From Episyrphus balteatus (Eukaryota; Arthropoda; Insecta; Diptera; Syrphidae), in assembly GCF_945859705.1 (NCBI RefSeq), contig NC_079135.1, forward strand, positions 83,646,253-83,710,252: DNA of 64,000 nt. The letters are read 5' to 3'. Each line of letters starts with the position of its first letter. Positions within the stretch are counted from its first letter, which is position 1. Both the position numbers and the translations under genes were made by a program. The notes under the pieces are model-generated. The model had not been told where the DNA came from and did not search any database. It worked only from the letters and a program-made list of their open reading frames with translations. This document shows positions 50,728-61,229 of this stretch, piece by piece.

Positions 50728-51172
50728 AAAATGCAAATGCAAATACAAATAATGCAAACGCAAATGCAAATGCAAATTCAAATGCAAATGCAAACGCAAA
50801 TGCAAATGCAAATGCAAATGCAAATGCAAATGCAAATGCAAATGCAAATGCAATTGCAAATGCAAATGCAATTGCAAATGCAAATGCAAATGCAAATGCA
50901 AATGCAAATGCAAATGCAAATGCAAATGCAAATGCAAATGCAAATGCAAATGCAATTGCAAATGCAAATGCAAATGCAAATGCAAATGCAAATGCAAATG
51001 CAAATGCAAATGCAAATGCAAATGCAAATGCAAATGCAAATGCAAATGCAAATGCAAATGCAAATGCAAATGCAAATGCAAATGCAAATGCAAATGCAAA
51101 TGCAAATGCAAATGCAAATGCAAATGCAAATGCAAATGCAAATGCAAATGTAAATGTAAATGCAAATGAAAT
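50728..51172. repeat. (AAATGC)n hexanucleotide array with few interruptions
   Basis: About 440 bases of CAAATG units with rare variants (CAATTG three times, CAAATA, CAAACG, TAAATG near the ends). The unit contains no stop in several frames, which explains the long low-complexity open frames (Asn-Ala, Gln-Met, His-Leu, Ile-Cys repeats). Each overlap of two units makes ATGCAAAT, the POU-domain octamer. Confidence 0.95.
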
Positions 51173-51179
51173 GATATAA

Positions 51180-53475
51180 ATTAAAATAAATTAAGTTCAT
51201 GCAAAATTTTTACAAAAACAACCTATAGAGAGGAAATTTTCAATGAATTTTCGAGAAAATAAAAATGTCAAAGGGAAATAAAATGTATTTGTTTTTTCTC
51301 TCTCTGTCTCTTTCGCCAATTATTCAATGGATAAATGATAACTTTTCAGCCCCCTTCACATCAGGCCCTTAAATAACTGCTTGCCTATTTAAGTGTCCAT
51401 ACACCACTGTGTAAAAGTATGAAATGATGGTACCTACTATAAAGCTCGTATTTAAAACAACTTTATATGACAACGACTCCAACGACACCGCTTCTAGGTA
51501 ACTCCCTAATGCCCCAAAGATTGTGTAGTAAAAGTGTTTAACTCAAAAGAAAATATTAGAGCTCCCTTACAAAAGGATGATAAACATTCAAGAGTGTAAA
51601 TTAAGTTTTATTTTGCTTCCTCTGCAAGAAAACTCAACGCAATTACCTGAGATCCTTTTTTCTTCTCTAGAAGCAGGATGCGAAGTAAAAAATCGCTAAT
51701 AGTGGAGTGTTGTTCTCAAGGTGAGATCACCTTCATTGTATGTGAATTTAATTTACTTGCTTTCTTTTTTTTTTTTTCTTTAGCTGAACTTTGTGCTTTT
51801 CTGGGTACTCATAAACATTCGAAAGGCACACTGGCACCACATTACATTTGCCTCAAATGTGAAGGTGGAAACGATGTAGTTGTTTTTTTTTCGTTTTCCC
51901 TTTTATTCACAGGACGATTTATTTTCCATTTTATAACCCTCAAATTGCTACACCATGCATCTTTGTATTCACCTGTTTATTTTATTGCGAATGTAAAAAA
52001 AAAATACAACAACAACAAAAAATATCCTTCAACCCGCAGTGGATTTCCTTTTTAACAATTTCTTTGAAAATGTGCTGCGATGGTTTTAATTAATTTTTTC
52101 TGATGTGTAACTTTTTAATTTCTTTCAGTTGAAAGTAGCTCGCAAGCTTTTATAAGGAAATGAAAAATATAATCTTCATAGAGGAAGCAAGAATGCCTGT
52201 GTATCTTTTCCAAAAAAAAAAAAAAACTATTGATGAGTGCAATTTCTGATGAATTAAGATAAAAAGTTCACTTTTGTGTCGGAAATTTTTCAAATTGGAT
52301 GCTTCAAGTTTATTTATCGCTGGTGTTATTCACTTAATTGATGTTCGTTTATTCTCAGAACGAAACGAAATATTAAGTTTCAAGAAACATTTAATTTGAT
52401 ATTTATTTGAGGATATCATGGATTCTTAACAATTGTAGACACAGTAAAGGGAAACAAAATAGTAAAGGAAAACGTTACGGTAGCGTGCAAAAGATAATAA
52501 AGAACAGGTGAATGTTCCAAATAAATGAGGAGCCAACAAGGGGCTTGTCCGCAGAGACCACCATTTTATGGCAGCTTCTTTAAGATAATGGAGGTTCACC
52601 GTTGTGCCAAGAAGCAGAAGATGCCAGACATAGGTGCGGCAGCTGGATTTATATCAGAAAAAAGTTCAAATTTCCCTCTAACTCGAACTTTTTCACCATT
52701 TTTAGTGGAACAAATTGAATAAAATAGACGAAATTAATCCCTCTAACTCAAATTTCCCTCTAACTCGAACCAACCAAGGCAAAGCACCGTAACGCATTTT
52801 GCTACAATCCATTGTGCTGCATATGATAACTCAGGCCGTCAGCTCCAGCAGCTGCGCATTGGACTTGAGTTTTGATTATGACTTCTTTCACTTCACTCAG
52901 TTTGGAGGAATTGTTGCAATTCATCCTCAACGTTGAAAAGTTCAATCTGCCTCTGGGCGGGGTTTGTGTCCTCATCGCCATTATAGAGATTGCAGAAGAG
53001 GATTTTTCCAAATTGTGACTACTCTACGATGGTCCCTTGATTGTCTGTGCAGGTTTTCAGTTCGAGGCTTGTAACCTTAAGAAGTTCTTTTTACGTTCTG
53101 GTAATTAGCAAAAGATTAGCAAAAAAATAGAAGGTAGGTACCTATGTAATATATTAAACAGATTTTTATTGTATGCCAGTATGCATGTTCATAAGTTCAT
53201 AAGTTCTTAATTGCTTATTATAATTTCACAACTAAGGCAACGTTGGAAGCGTCTTGCTTGTCCGTTGGTTAATGACTGTAAAATTTGTTTATATTGCAAT
53301 ATTCATTAAGAAGCAAACGTCATGAGTAAAAAATTATTTATTTTTAATGTAGATACAGTGAATAATCTGCATTAACTTTGTAAAATTAAAACCCTTCAAA
53401 AAATTTAAACAAAAATTATAAAGTTTAATACTAAAACTAGAATAATTTACTATGTTTTATCTTAAAGGGCGTAAT
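51180..53475. other. Non-repetitive stretch with an unassigned GC-richer patch
   Basis: Mostly AT-rich with no gene. A patch at 52520-53040 has higher GC and short open frames on both strands (for example 52525-52722 plus, 52802-53011 minus). CCCTCTAACTCGAAC occurs twice as a direct repeat (near 52673 and 52753). This could be a decayed transposon, but no transposase motif can be named. Confidence 0.4.
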
Positions 53476-54380
53476 ATTAAATAAAATGCACGACTGAATC
53501 CACGAACTTGCTCTTAGAGTTAAAGTTGCTTAAATTCTTAAGACTTTTTATATAGAAATTTGGAAAAAAAATAAAATTCGTTAAAAAAAAAAAAAATAAA
53601 AAAAAATAAAATAAAATCTAAAATAAATTGGCCTCCAAAACAAGTATGCAGTTTTGATTGATATATTAACATGCATTTTTAGAAAAAAAAATTTCAAAAT
53701 TGTTAGAGCGGTTTTTAAAAAAACTAATTTTTTTATAAATATTTTTTTGGAAAAAAGTTTTAAAATAAAATTGGTATGCATTTTGTAGAAATCACTAATC
53801 AACATCTAAAAACAAAATTTCAAAAAAATTCAATATCCCGTTTTCGAAAATTTGATTTTGCAAAAAAAAAATTTCAAAATTTTTTTAATTTTGGTTTATA
53901 TTTAAATTACATAAATGCTTCTTCACAAAAAGTTTCGTTGAAATCGAATAAGCAGTTTCGGAGATAATCGGATTTGAAAAAAAAAAAACGGTTCTATGGC
54001 AGGTACCGTTAATAATGATTTTCAAAAAAAAATTTTCTCATTGAAAGACAGACCTTAGTTTAAAAATAACATTTTAATTTTTTAAACAAAATCGTTGGAG
54101 CCATTTTTGAGATATTTCAATTTTACTAAAATCGGTATATGACAAGTACCGTTATTTTTGGTCCAAAAAAATTAATTCCAAAAACCCCTCTGAAGAATCG
54201 CCAAATAACGCTACATACCAAGTTTGACCTTAATCGGTCCATTCGTTTAGGCTGTAGCTCCTTATACAGACACACAGACAGACAGACGGACTTCCGGGAC
54301 CCACTTTTTTGACATTGTCTACCATCGTAATGTCATGGAAAAATGATATCTCAACTTTTTTTTTTTACGAATGCATAACA
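53476..54380 (-). repeat. Family D dispersed repeat (minus-strand copy)
   Basis: Runs from the inverted tail (AAAATGCACGACTGAATCC) to the CAGACAGACAGACGGACTTCC microsatellite region and ACCATCGTAATGTCATGG. Shares ACGGTTCTATGGCAGGTACC-type and AAAACTAATTTTTTT-type blocks with the copies at 13552, 39687 and 59964. No protein frame. Confidence 0.8.
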
Positions 54381-54383
54381 TAA

Positions 54384-54550
54384 TATGAGGCTATGAGAGC
54401 AATAGTGGCGTAACCGGTTTTTTTTTTCAAAAATGAGTTTTTCATAAAAACTTGGTCTCTTAATATATCTACTTTATTACAAAAATAGATTTATGCAGCT
54501 AGATACTTCCTCTTTGTGGCTTACGCCACTATTGTTCTCATAGCCTCATA
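54384..54550. mobile_element. Small MITE with ~30-bp terminal inverted repeats
   Basis: TATGAGGCTATGAGAGCAAT... at the left and its inverse (one mismatch over about 30 bases, continuing through AGTGGCGTAA) at the right. Total about 167 bp. It lies between a family D copy and the Tc1 snapback element, 11 bases from the latter. TA-rich flanks prevent a firm target duplication call. Confidence 0.7.
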
Positions 54551-54989
54551 TATAGTACCTACAGCTGTGTTCAAAATAATAGTAGTGCCTGCATCAAAAT
54601 AACATTTTTTATAATTACGGTGCTTCTACGGTTAAAAATTTAGTTTCTTTGATGTCAAAGTTTGTAACGGTCAATTACTAATAAATGTATCATAGTTTTA
54701 AAATGAAAAAGAAGGTTCCAAATAATTTTTCATTGACTTTTGGTTGTTCTTTCTAATTTGACCTGTTCAAAATAATAGTAGTTAAAGTTATTTTTGAAGA
54801 ATTTAAAAGCGGTTTATAACATAGAATATTTATTTTTGGTTTAAAAGTAAGTACTCATATAATATGAACAATTTTTCAACAAAAAACGATTTGTTTCGGT
54901 TTTAATCTATTTAAAGTTCGAAGAGCAAAACACTGCAGTTCGGATAGCGGAAACTTTTACGAAAGCTGCTTGAAGAAGGGAAAACCTAC

Positions 54990-55440
54990 TTGGAAATTCA
55001 AGGTTTTATGAGGATGCTCCCCTGCAATGGTAGCCAATGCAATAAACTCAACGAAAAACCCCAAACGCGCGGTAGAAAAAGAAAAAAGACCGTCGTAGAT
55101 GACAGGCGTACTGTCCAGATGAGCAAAGTTGAGCCTTCAGCATCGTCGTTTCGAATCCAGAAGGCTTTAAGCCTGGATTGCAGTGCAGTGAACATTCGGA
55201 GGCGACTGTTAGAGATTAATTTGTACGCTTGAAGTCCACGAAAAGTTCTGTGAAACATGTTAAAAAGCGTATCCAGTTTGTAAAAGATTACATAAACTGG
55301 CCAGCGAAGTAATAGCGTAACATATTGTTTACTGATGCGAGCAAATTTGTCCTCTTTGGTGGTACTGGATCTCCAGAATACGTCCGATGTTCCAAAGTAT
55401 ACGACGGAAAAAGTTAAACATGGAGGGTCGAAAATTTTAG
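54990..55440 (+). pseudogene. Tc1-like transposase fragment (left arm and loop)
   Basis: The frame from 54990 reads a helix-turn-helix region with GRKRKKTVVDDRRTVQMSK and NIRRRLLEINLYA, typical of the DNA-binding half of Tc1 transposases. A TGA follows LYA, where relatives have Arg. Downstream, in other frames, are KKRIQFVKDYINWPAK, LFTDASKFVLFGGTGSPEYV and VKHGGSKI; these match the region around the first catalytic Asp. The usual Glu three residues after TD is Ala here. No intact DDE triad remains. Confidence 0.8.
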
Positions 55441-55485
55441 TATTTTAACATATTTCTTTGTTAACAACGGTACTTTATGTGAACT

Positions 55486-55728
55486 TCAAGCGTACAAATT
55501 AGTCTCTAACAGTCGCCTCCGAATGTTCACTGCACTGCAATCCAGGCTTAAAGCCTTCTGGATTTGAAACGACGATGCAGAAGGCTCAACTTTGCTCATC
55601 TGGACAATACGCCTGTCATCTACGACGTTCTTTTTTCTTTTTCTACCGCACGTTTCGGGTTTTTCGTTGAGTTTATTGCATTGGCTACCATTGTAGGGGA
55701 GCATCCTTATATAACCTTGAATTTCCAA
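55486..55728 (-). pseudogene. Tc1-like transposase fragment (right arm, inverted copy)
   Basis: An 80-codon minus-strand frame nearly identical to the left-arm fragment (GRKRKKNVVDDRRIVQMSK, NIRRRLLETNLYA), ending at the same TGA. It is the inverted duplicate of the left arm and encodes only the helix-turn-helix region. Confidence 0.8.
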
Positions 55729-56156
55729 GTAGGTTTTCCCTTCTTCAAGCAGCTTTCGTATAAGTTTCCGTTATCCGAACTGCAGTGTTTTGCTCTTCGA
55801 ACTATAAATAGATTAAAACCGAAACAAATCGTTTTTTGTTGAAAAATTGTTCATATTATATGAGTACTTACTTTTAAACCAAAAATAAATATTCTATGTT
55901 ATAAACCGCTTTTAAATTCTTCAGAAATAACTTTAACTACTATTATTTTGAACAGGTCAAATTAGAAAGAACAACCAAGAGTCAATGAAAAATTATTTGG
56001 AACCTTTTTTTTCATTTTGAAACTATGATACATTTATCAGTAATTGACCGTTACAAACTTTGACATCAAAGAAACTAAATTTTTAGCCGTAGAAGCACCG
56101 TAATTATAATAAATGTTTTTTTGATGCAGCCACTACTATTATTTTGAACACAACTG

Positions 56157-56606
56157 TATATCGCAAGTAAAAATGTTGTATAACTTATAACCAACGGAAA
56201 AGCAAGATGTTTCAAATGATGCCTCATATTCCAAATTATGATAAATAATTTAAAAGTTATTGAAGAACATACATGTTCACATACACAAAAAACCGTTTAA
56301 ATACACAACTTCTCTCAAAAAAAGATACTTAATACTATTAATTATGAAGAAATAGTAATCTTATAAATGAAAGGTGTACATACATTGGTTGAAAGTTGCA
56401 GTTGAAAGTAATTAACAATAGAATTTTTGTGCAAAATAAGATGGTTGAGCCTATAAAGGCTTTTGATCCGCACTATCTGACTAACAATTTCATCAACCTG
56501 GCTGCTGAAGCCACTTTTTCCATACCAAGTCCAGAGTCTTTTATTTTTATCCAGAGTCATTGTCAGTATAGGAATCATTGTTTATTTTATTTTGAAAATT
56601 TCCATA
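56157..56606. other. Spacer between the Tc1 snapback element and the Helitron
   Basis: AT-rich sequence with two overlapping antisense open frames under 90 codons. No domain, signal or repeat was recognised. Confidence 0.5.
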
Positions 56607-58478
56607 TCTTATATATAAAAATGAGTTCGTTTAGTGTGTGTGGCCGATAAACTCGCGTTTGACTGGTCCGATTTTGGTAATTTTTTTTTTGTTTGAAAGG
56701 TATTAATATGTAGATGGTTTGTATCAAAAAAAATAATACCTTTTCTTGCATCTTTACATAGCTGTCAATTTGTACGTGTAAAAAAACACTCTCGCTTTTT
56801 AAAAATTTTAACTTAGCTTAATTTGTAAACAAATTTATTAAGACAAACTTTCAAAATAATTATTAGTAAAACAAATAATTTTCAAAATTTACCTACATAT
56901 GTACATACGTACAGGTTTGCAGAAATGAACTTAATCATACTTTGTTGTGCCGAAGATTGTTTAATCAATATGCTGTGGATAGGATATGTATGCAAAATAT
57001 CCTCTGCAGGCTTTATTTCCTTTTAAAAGACGCAATAACACCCACTTCAAAAAGGCATTAAGCCTCACGGTTGTTTTTTCATTCTGAATTTGAATAATAG
57101 GTAAGCACTTTCACTTGGAATAAGACACCCACCCTTAATACTATAGTGTGGCCAAGCAGGGGGGTTGCAGGGGGGCAGCATGTCCCCCATACCTTCCTCA
57201 AAGTGAAATTACAATTTTGTTGTTTTTCGATCTTATAAAGTGGGTCAATTAAAACTGGGAAAAATAAGAAAAGGTTAGGTATAACACACACGGGTGAAAT
57301 TGGCATATTAAAAAGGAAATAAAGCCTGCAGGGATAGAAATTAAAGATCTTTTGTTGCCTGGATCGCCGGCTAATAGGCATGATATAATGATATAATAGG
57401 GCATTTGTTTAAGATGAAGTTAAAATCATTAATGGATTTTATCATTAAACATAAAGGTTTAGGGAAAGTACAATGCTGAATGTACTCAGTAGAGTGGGGT
57501 TACTGCATGTCCGCATTTTGATTGGGCTCCAAAACAATGCCGCTAAAACAACTTATATCTTGAGTTCCATAGATCGCATCGTCAAGGTTGGTGTCTTCAG
57601 GCTTAGGGGAAATGACAGAACATCAGTGTTTGTATTCAGAATGTGAGTTTGTGTTAATTTAGCCTACTCACATTAATTGGAAAATTCGCGATATCTAATC
57701 TCCCGAAATCCATATAAGGCTGCGACTAAAAGCTGCCAGACTTTTGATTTTGTTATAAGGCTATAAATCTGCATAATCACATTTTGGTTATCACTCTATT
57801 CCCAAAATTTACTGTAGGCTCTTAGACTAATAGTAATTCCCCATGTGGTTGATGCAAAATGTTCGAAACGTTATCCAAGAGCTTTGATATCAGAAACAGT
57901 TACTGGAAATGATGGATACCCTTTATATCATAGGCGTTCAACTCAAGAAAATGAGAAATCAATGATCGTGAAAGTGAAAATTGTGAATATTGAAGTTGTG
58001 CCATATTTACCGATATTATACAAGGCATTCAAAGCCAACATAAATTCGAGTATTGTAATTCTGTGAAGTCCATCAAATACATATGCAAATATGTGATAAA
58101 GGGCGCGATATAGCTTGTGTTGCATTAGAATCTTTTGAAAGGAATGATGAAATCACTATGTATCAAATAGAACGCTACATAAGCAGAAACGAAGCAGTTT
58201 GGCGAATTTTTTCGTTTCAAATACTTGAAATTTATCCAGCGCAGCGGTTCTTCATTGAGCAGTGCATTTGGAGAATGTATATTTTACATCTGAAAATTCT
58301 GCTTCAAGACTCAAGCGCAGCGGAACCACCGCATGTAATTTTAACCGCATTTTTTTCGTTATGCAAGAAATGTTGTATATCAAAAAGCATTAGGTTCTAT
58401 AAATTGGTTTCAAATTATTTTCAAAAAAGTTCAATTTTTACAAAAGTGCACTCAGCGAAGCGGGTGGGGGTTAGCTAG
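56607..58478 (+). mobile_element. Helitron with both termini and a decayed Rep region
   Basis: The 5' end TCTTATATATAAAAATGAG and the 3' end (a GCGAAGCGGGTGG stretch followed by TTAGCTAG) match Helitron termini (TC...CTAG). The element lies between A (56606) and T (58479), the usual AT target. Internal + strand text decodes, across several frames, to Rep/helicase-like segments: GLLHVRILIGL near 57510 (the HUH motif region, degraded from the usual HAH), then DAKCSKRYP, DGYPLYHRR, VVPYLPILYKAFKANIN, ISRNEAVWRIF and PPHVILTAFF up to about 58370. Stops and frameshifts break it, and the helicase half is absent. It is non-autonomous. Confidence 0.85.
57490..58375 (+). pseudogene. Decayed Helitron Rep/helicase-like coding remnant
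   Basis: Readable segments in more than one frame match the Helitron replication-initiator protein: a degraded HUH motif near 57510, a CSKRYP/DGYPLYHRR block at 57855-57935, VVPYLPILYKAF near 57995, ERNDEITMYQIERYISRNEA at 58138-58197, VHLENVYFTSENSAS near 58262, and PPHVILTAFF near 58326. At least two frameshifts and several stops separate them. The usual protein exceeds 1000 residues; this is a fragment of the Rep end. A nuclease-active product is not expected. Confidence 0.8.
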
Positions 58479-59963
58479 TTTAATATAAATATTTTTTAAA
58501 ACTTTAAAAATCATAGAAATCAAATTCATATCCCAAAAGCTATCTTTGACATTTCCCAAAACATTAATCTATAAAATATAAAAGCAACCCCGCAGTATTT
58601 TTGTTTTTTTGTTTCCTTCTTTGTAACTAAATGTAAATCTTGTATCATTTTTATCATGAAATGAATAAAATTGAACTTATTCACCTGGATTCGCGATGGA
58701 TTCTACTTGTTCTTTTTTTTTCTATATTTTCCAAAACATCACAATGATGAATGTTTTCATTTTAAATATTTTAAAATTGCAATAAATCCCCATTGACAAA
58801 TGAGCATGCCATACATTTGTCATTGTGTTTCAAATTCATATCGCACAGCATCAGGTTGAAATCATTCTATCCATATGTTTGTATATTCTTGTATAGAAAT
58901 TGTAAAGAGATGTACATTTTTTGTATATATGCTAACTAAGGTCTTACGCAAATCCGCTCATCCTGTTTTATAAATGTCCATTTCCAACGTTTTAAATTAT
59001 TACTGCTTTCAAAATTTGACTTAAGTTAGGAAAACATCATAATTCTTGTCCCAGACTACTATTAAGATCCTTCTCAAAGGTCTTCTCCCAGGAAGTCTTT
59101 TTTTTTCAAAAGCGAAAAAAAAACAAGAACAGCAACAACAACATAAATCTTTCTCCAAATTGAAAAGGATGACCCTACTGCACCCACCGCACACTCACCT
59201 TCAGTTTGCCATACGACCTCTTCTCAAAACGGTGAAGTAGTGTATTTTACATGGAATAAAAATCTTTCTCTTCGAGAATATATACGTTGACTAGCCCAAC
59301 ACCTAATGCATCTTTTGGTAGCAAAAGTATCATTCGACGAAAGTGCATAAAATGCAAAGTCCTTTAAGTTCTGTTATTTTTTTTTTCTTGTATGAAAATA
59401 AATCCCAGTGAAAAGCAGCGCATGAAAAAAAAAACAACATTCGTATATATGACACGACATGAATGTATGAATCCATGTTACCACTTATCCTCAACGTTAA
59501 GGGCTTAGAAGTTTCAGCCTTTTAACTCCCCCATCCTCCATCAACATATGTATGTATGTTGCTGCTATCTGTTTTCATTAAAATGACTACTTCTGTAAAG
59601 CACTTTGCCGGTTTGGACGGATGGTTAACCCTGTATAATCATCAGGGGCTGGGGAACAGTGGACATGCTCGCGTACGTGCATGCGGTGATGTATACAGCA
59701 GAGTCATGAGGGAGCAATCGCCATTTGTTTGCATAAGAAGTCAGGAAGTGTTTTTTTTTTGTTCCGGTGCATAAGCTTAATAGAACCATGGTTGCCATGT
59801 TTAATGTTGTGTGTTTTTGTTTCGTTCAGAAAAAGTTTTTAATATATAATATCTATAATTTTTGCACTGAGTCAAACACATTGTAGAATAAAATAAAAAT
59901 ACTTTGCATCAATATGATTTTCACCAAAAGACGAAAATAATTGAATTAAAGCGGTGCAGATAT
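58479..59963. other. Non-repetitive AT-rich stretch, no gene seen
   Basis: Intergenic or intronic-looking sequence with short TATG microsatellites (near 59545-59560) and a somewhat more GC-rich patch at 59600-59740. Open frames are short and show no recognisable domain. Confidence 0.5.
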
Positions 59964-61147
59964 GAAAATAAAATGCACGACTGGGTAGCACGAACTTGTT
60001 CTTACGGTTCAAGTTGATTGGCTTTTTAGGACTTTTTATATAGAAATTTAGTAAATGTTATTATTGTAGGCATGCATTTAAAAACAAAAAAAAACAAAAT
60101 AATCAATTTTATCAAAAAAAACAAAACCGACTTCCATGATTCAAAACGGGGTTTTATGGTTTTTCTAATAGTTCCTATGGCTTAAACTGAACGAAATTGA
60201 AATGGGACCATATTGCAGCCACTAGGTTTCCAATACAAAAAGAATTATCAAAATTGATTCACTCTGTCCAAAGTTATGCGGTAACAAACATAAAAAAAAA
60301 AAAAAAAAAAAATACAGACGAATTGAATACCTCCTCCTTTTTGGAAGTCGGTAATAACAAAAAAAAAAAACATAAAAATCGTTTTTCAAAATAATAAAAC
60401 AAAATCTGAAATCAAATTGCCCTCTAAAACAAGTATGCAATTTCATTTGTTTTATTAAGATGCATTTTTACAAAAAAATTTTTCAAAATTGTTACAGCCG
60501 TTTTTTAAAAAACTAATGATTTTTTGGAAAAAAAAAGTTTTGAAATAAAAGTGTTATGCCATTTTGTAGACATCACTAATTAACATCTAAAACCAAAATT
60601 TCAAAAAAATTCAATGTCCCGTTTTCGAAAATTCTATTTTTCAAAATAAATTTTTGAAAAATAATTATAATTTTTTTTAAATTTTTTATATTGAAATTAT
60701 ATAAATGCTTTCTTACAAAGCATTTCTTACGTTGAAATCGAATAAGTAGTTTCGGAGTAAATCGGGTTTTAAAAAAACCGTTCTATGGCAGGTAACGTTA
60801 AGAATGATTTTCAAAAAAAAAAAAAAATTCATTAAAAGATAGACCTTATCTGAAAACTTACCTCTGAATTTTTTTAACAAAATCGTTGGAGTCATTTTCG
60901 AGCAAATTCAACTCTACTAAAATCAATATATTTACGACAAGTACCGTTATTTTTGGTCCAAAAAAAATTAATTCCAAAAAACCCTCTGGAGAGTCGCCAA
61001 TAAACTACATACCAGTTTTGATATTCATCGGTCCATCCGTTTAGGCTGTAGCTTGGTATACAGACAGACAGACAGACGGACTTCCGGGATCCACTTTTTT
61101 GGCATTCTCTATCATCGTAATGTCATGGAAAAAAGTTATCTCAACAT
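59964..61147 (-). repeat. Family D dispersed repeat, interrupted by a small MITE
   Basis: Minus-strand copy of the (CTGT)n-bearing family. It begins with the conserved tail (inverted: AAAATGCACGACTGGGT) and ends with the CAGACAGACAGACAGACGG microsatellite and an ATCATCGTAATGTCATGG block. It carries the ACCGACTTCCA MITE at 60126-60352. It closely matches 53476-54380 (minus) and 13552-14474 (plus). Confidence 0.8.
60126..60352. mobile_element. MITE with ACCGACTTCCA terminal inverted repeats (copy 2)
   Basis: Ends ACCGACTTCCA and TGGAAGTCGGT form an 11-bp perfect inverted repeat. Internal text matches the 14668-14881 copy in the opposite orientation. It sits inside a family D copy, so it inserted later. 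No transposase is present. Confidence 0.7.
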
Positions 61148-61185
61148 TAGAAAAAATAATGCAAATCGAAATTAAAAATCTTTGC

Positions 61186-61191
61186 TTTATT
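61186..61191 (-). terminator. Poly(A) signal AATAAA of the protease gene
   Basis: On the minus strand, AATAAA lies about 39 bases past the TAA stop (61232-61230), inside an 80-base AT-rich 3' UTR that ends where a dispersed repeat begins near 61147. Position and sequence fit a normal insect cleavage and polyadenylation signal; use is inferred. Confidence 0.6.
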
Positions 61192-61229
61192 AAATAATAT
61201 TTTCAAAATTTTCATCAAAATTATGTTCT

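Larger units (their letters stand above)
54562..56156. mobile_element. Tc1-like snapback element: two inverted 5' halves around a 247-bp loop
   Basis: The ends CAGCTGTGTTCAAAATAATA and its inverted partner (CAGTTGTGTTC...) are flanked by TA (54560-54561 and 56157-56158), as for Tc1/mariner elements. Arms of about 674 bp (54562-55235 and 55483-56156) are near-identical in inverse orientation. Each carries the same transposase N-terminal fragment. The loop holds the next part of the transposase, read in the left-arm direction. The 3' half of a normal Tc1 element is missing and has been replaced by an inverted copy of the 5' half. Confidence 0.88.

Noticed and set aside
50683..51200. Four long open frames (Asn-Ala, Gln-Met, His-Leu, Ile-Cys repeats)
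   Set aside because: All are readings of the same AAATGC array on both strands; none has flanking coding sequence.
52525..53011. pogo/Tigger-type transposase remnant
   Set aside because: CCCTCTAACTCGAAC direct repeats raised the idea, but no helix-turn-helix or DDE motif could be read in any frame.
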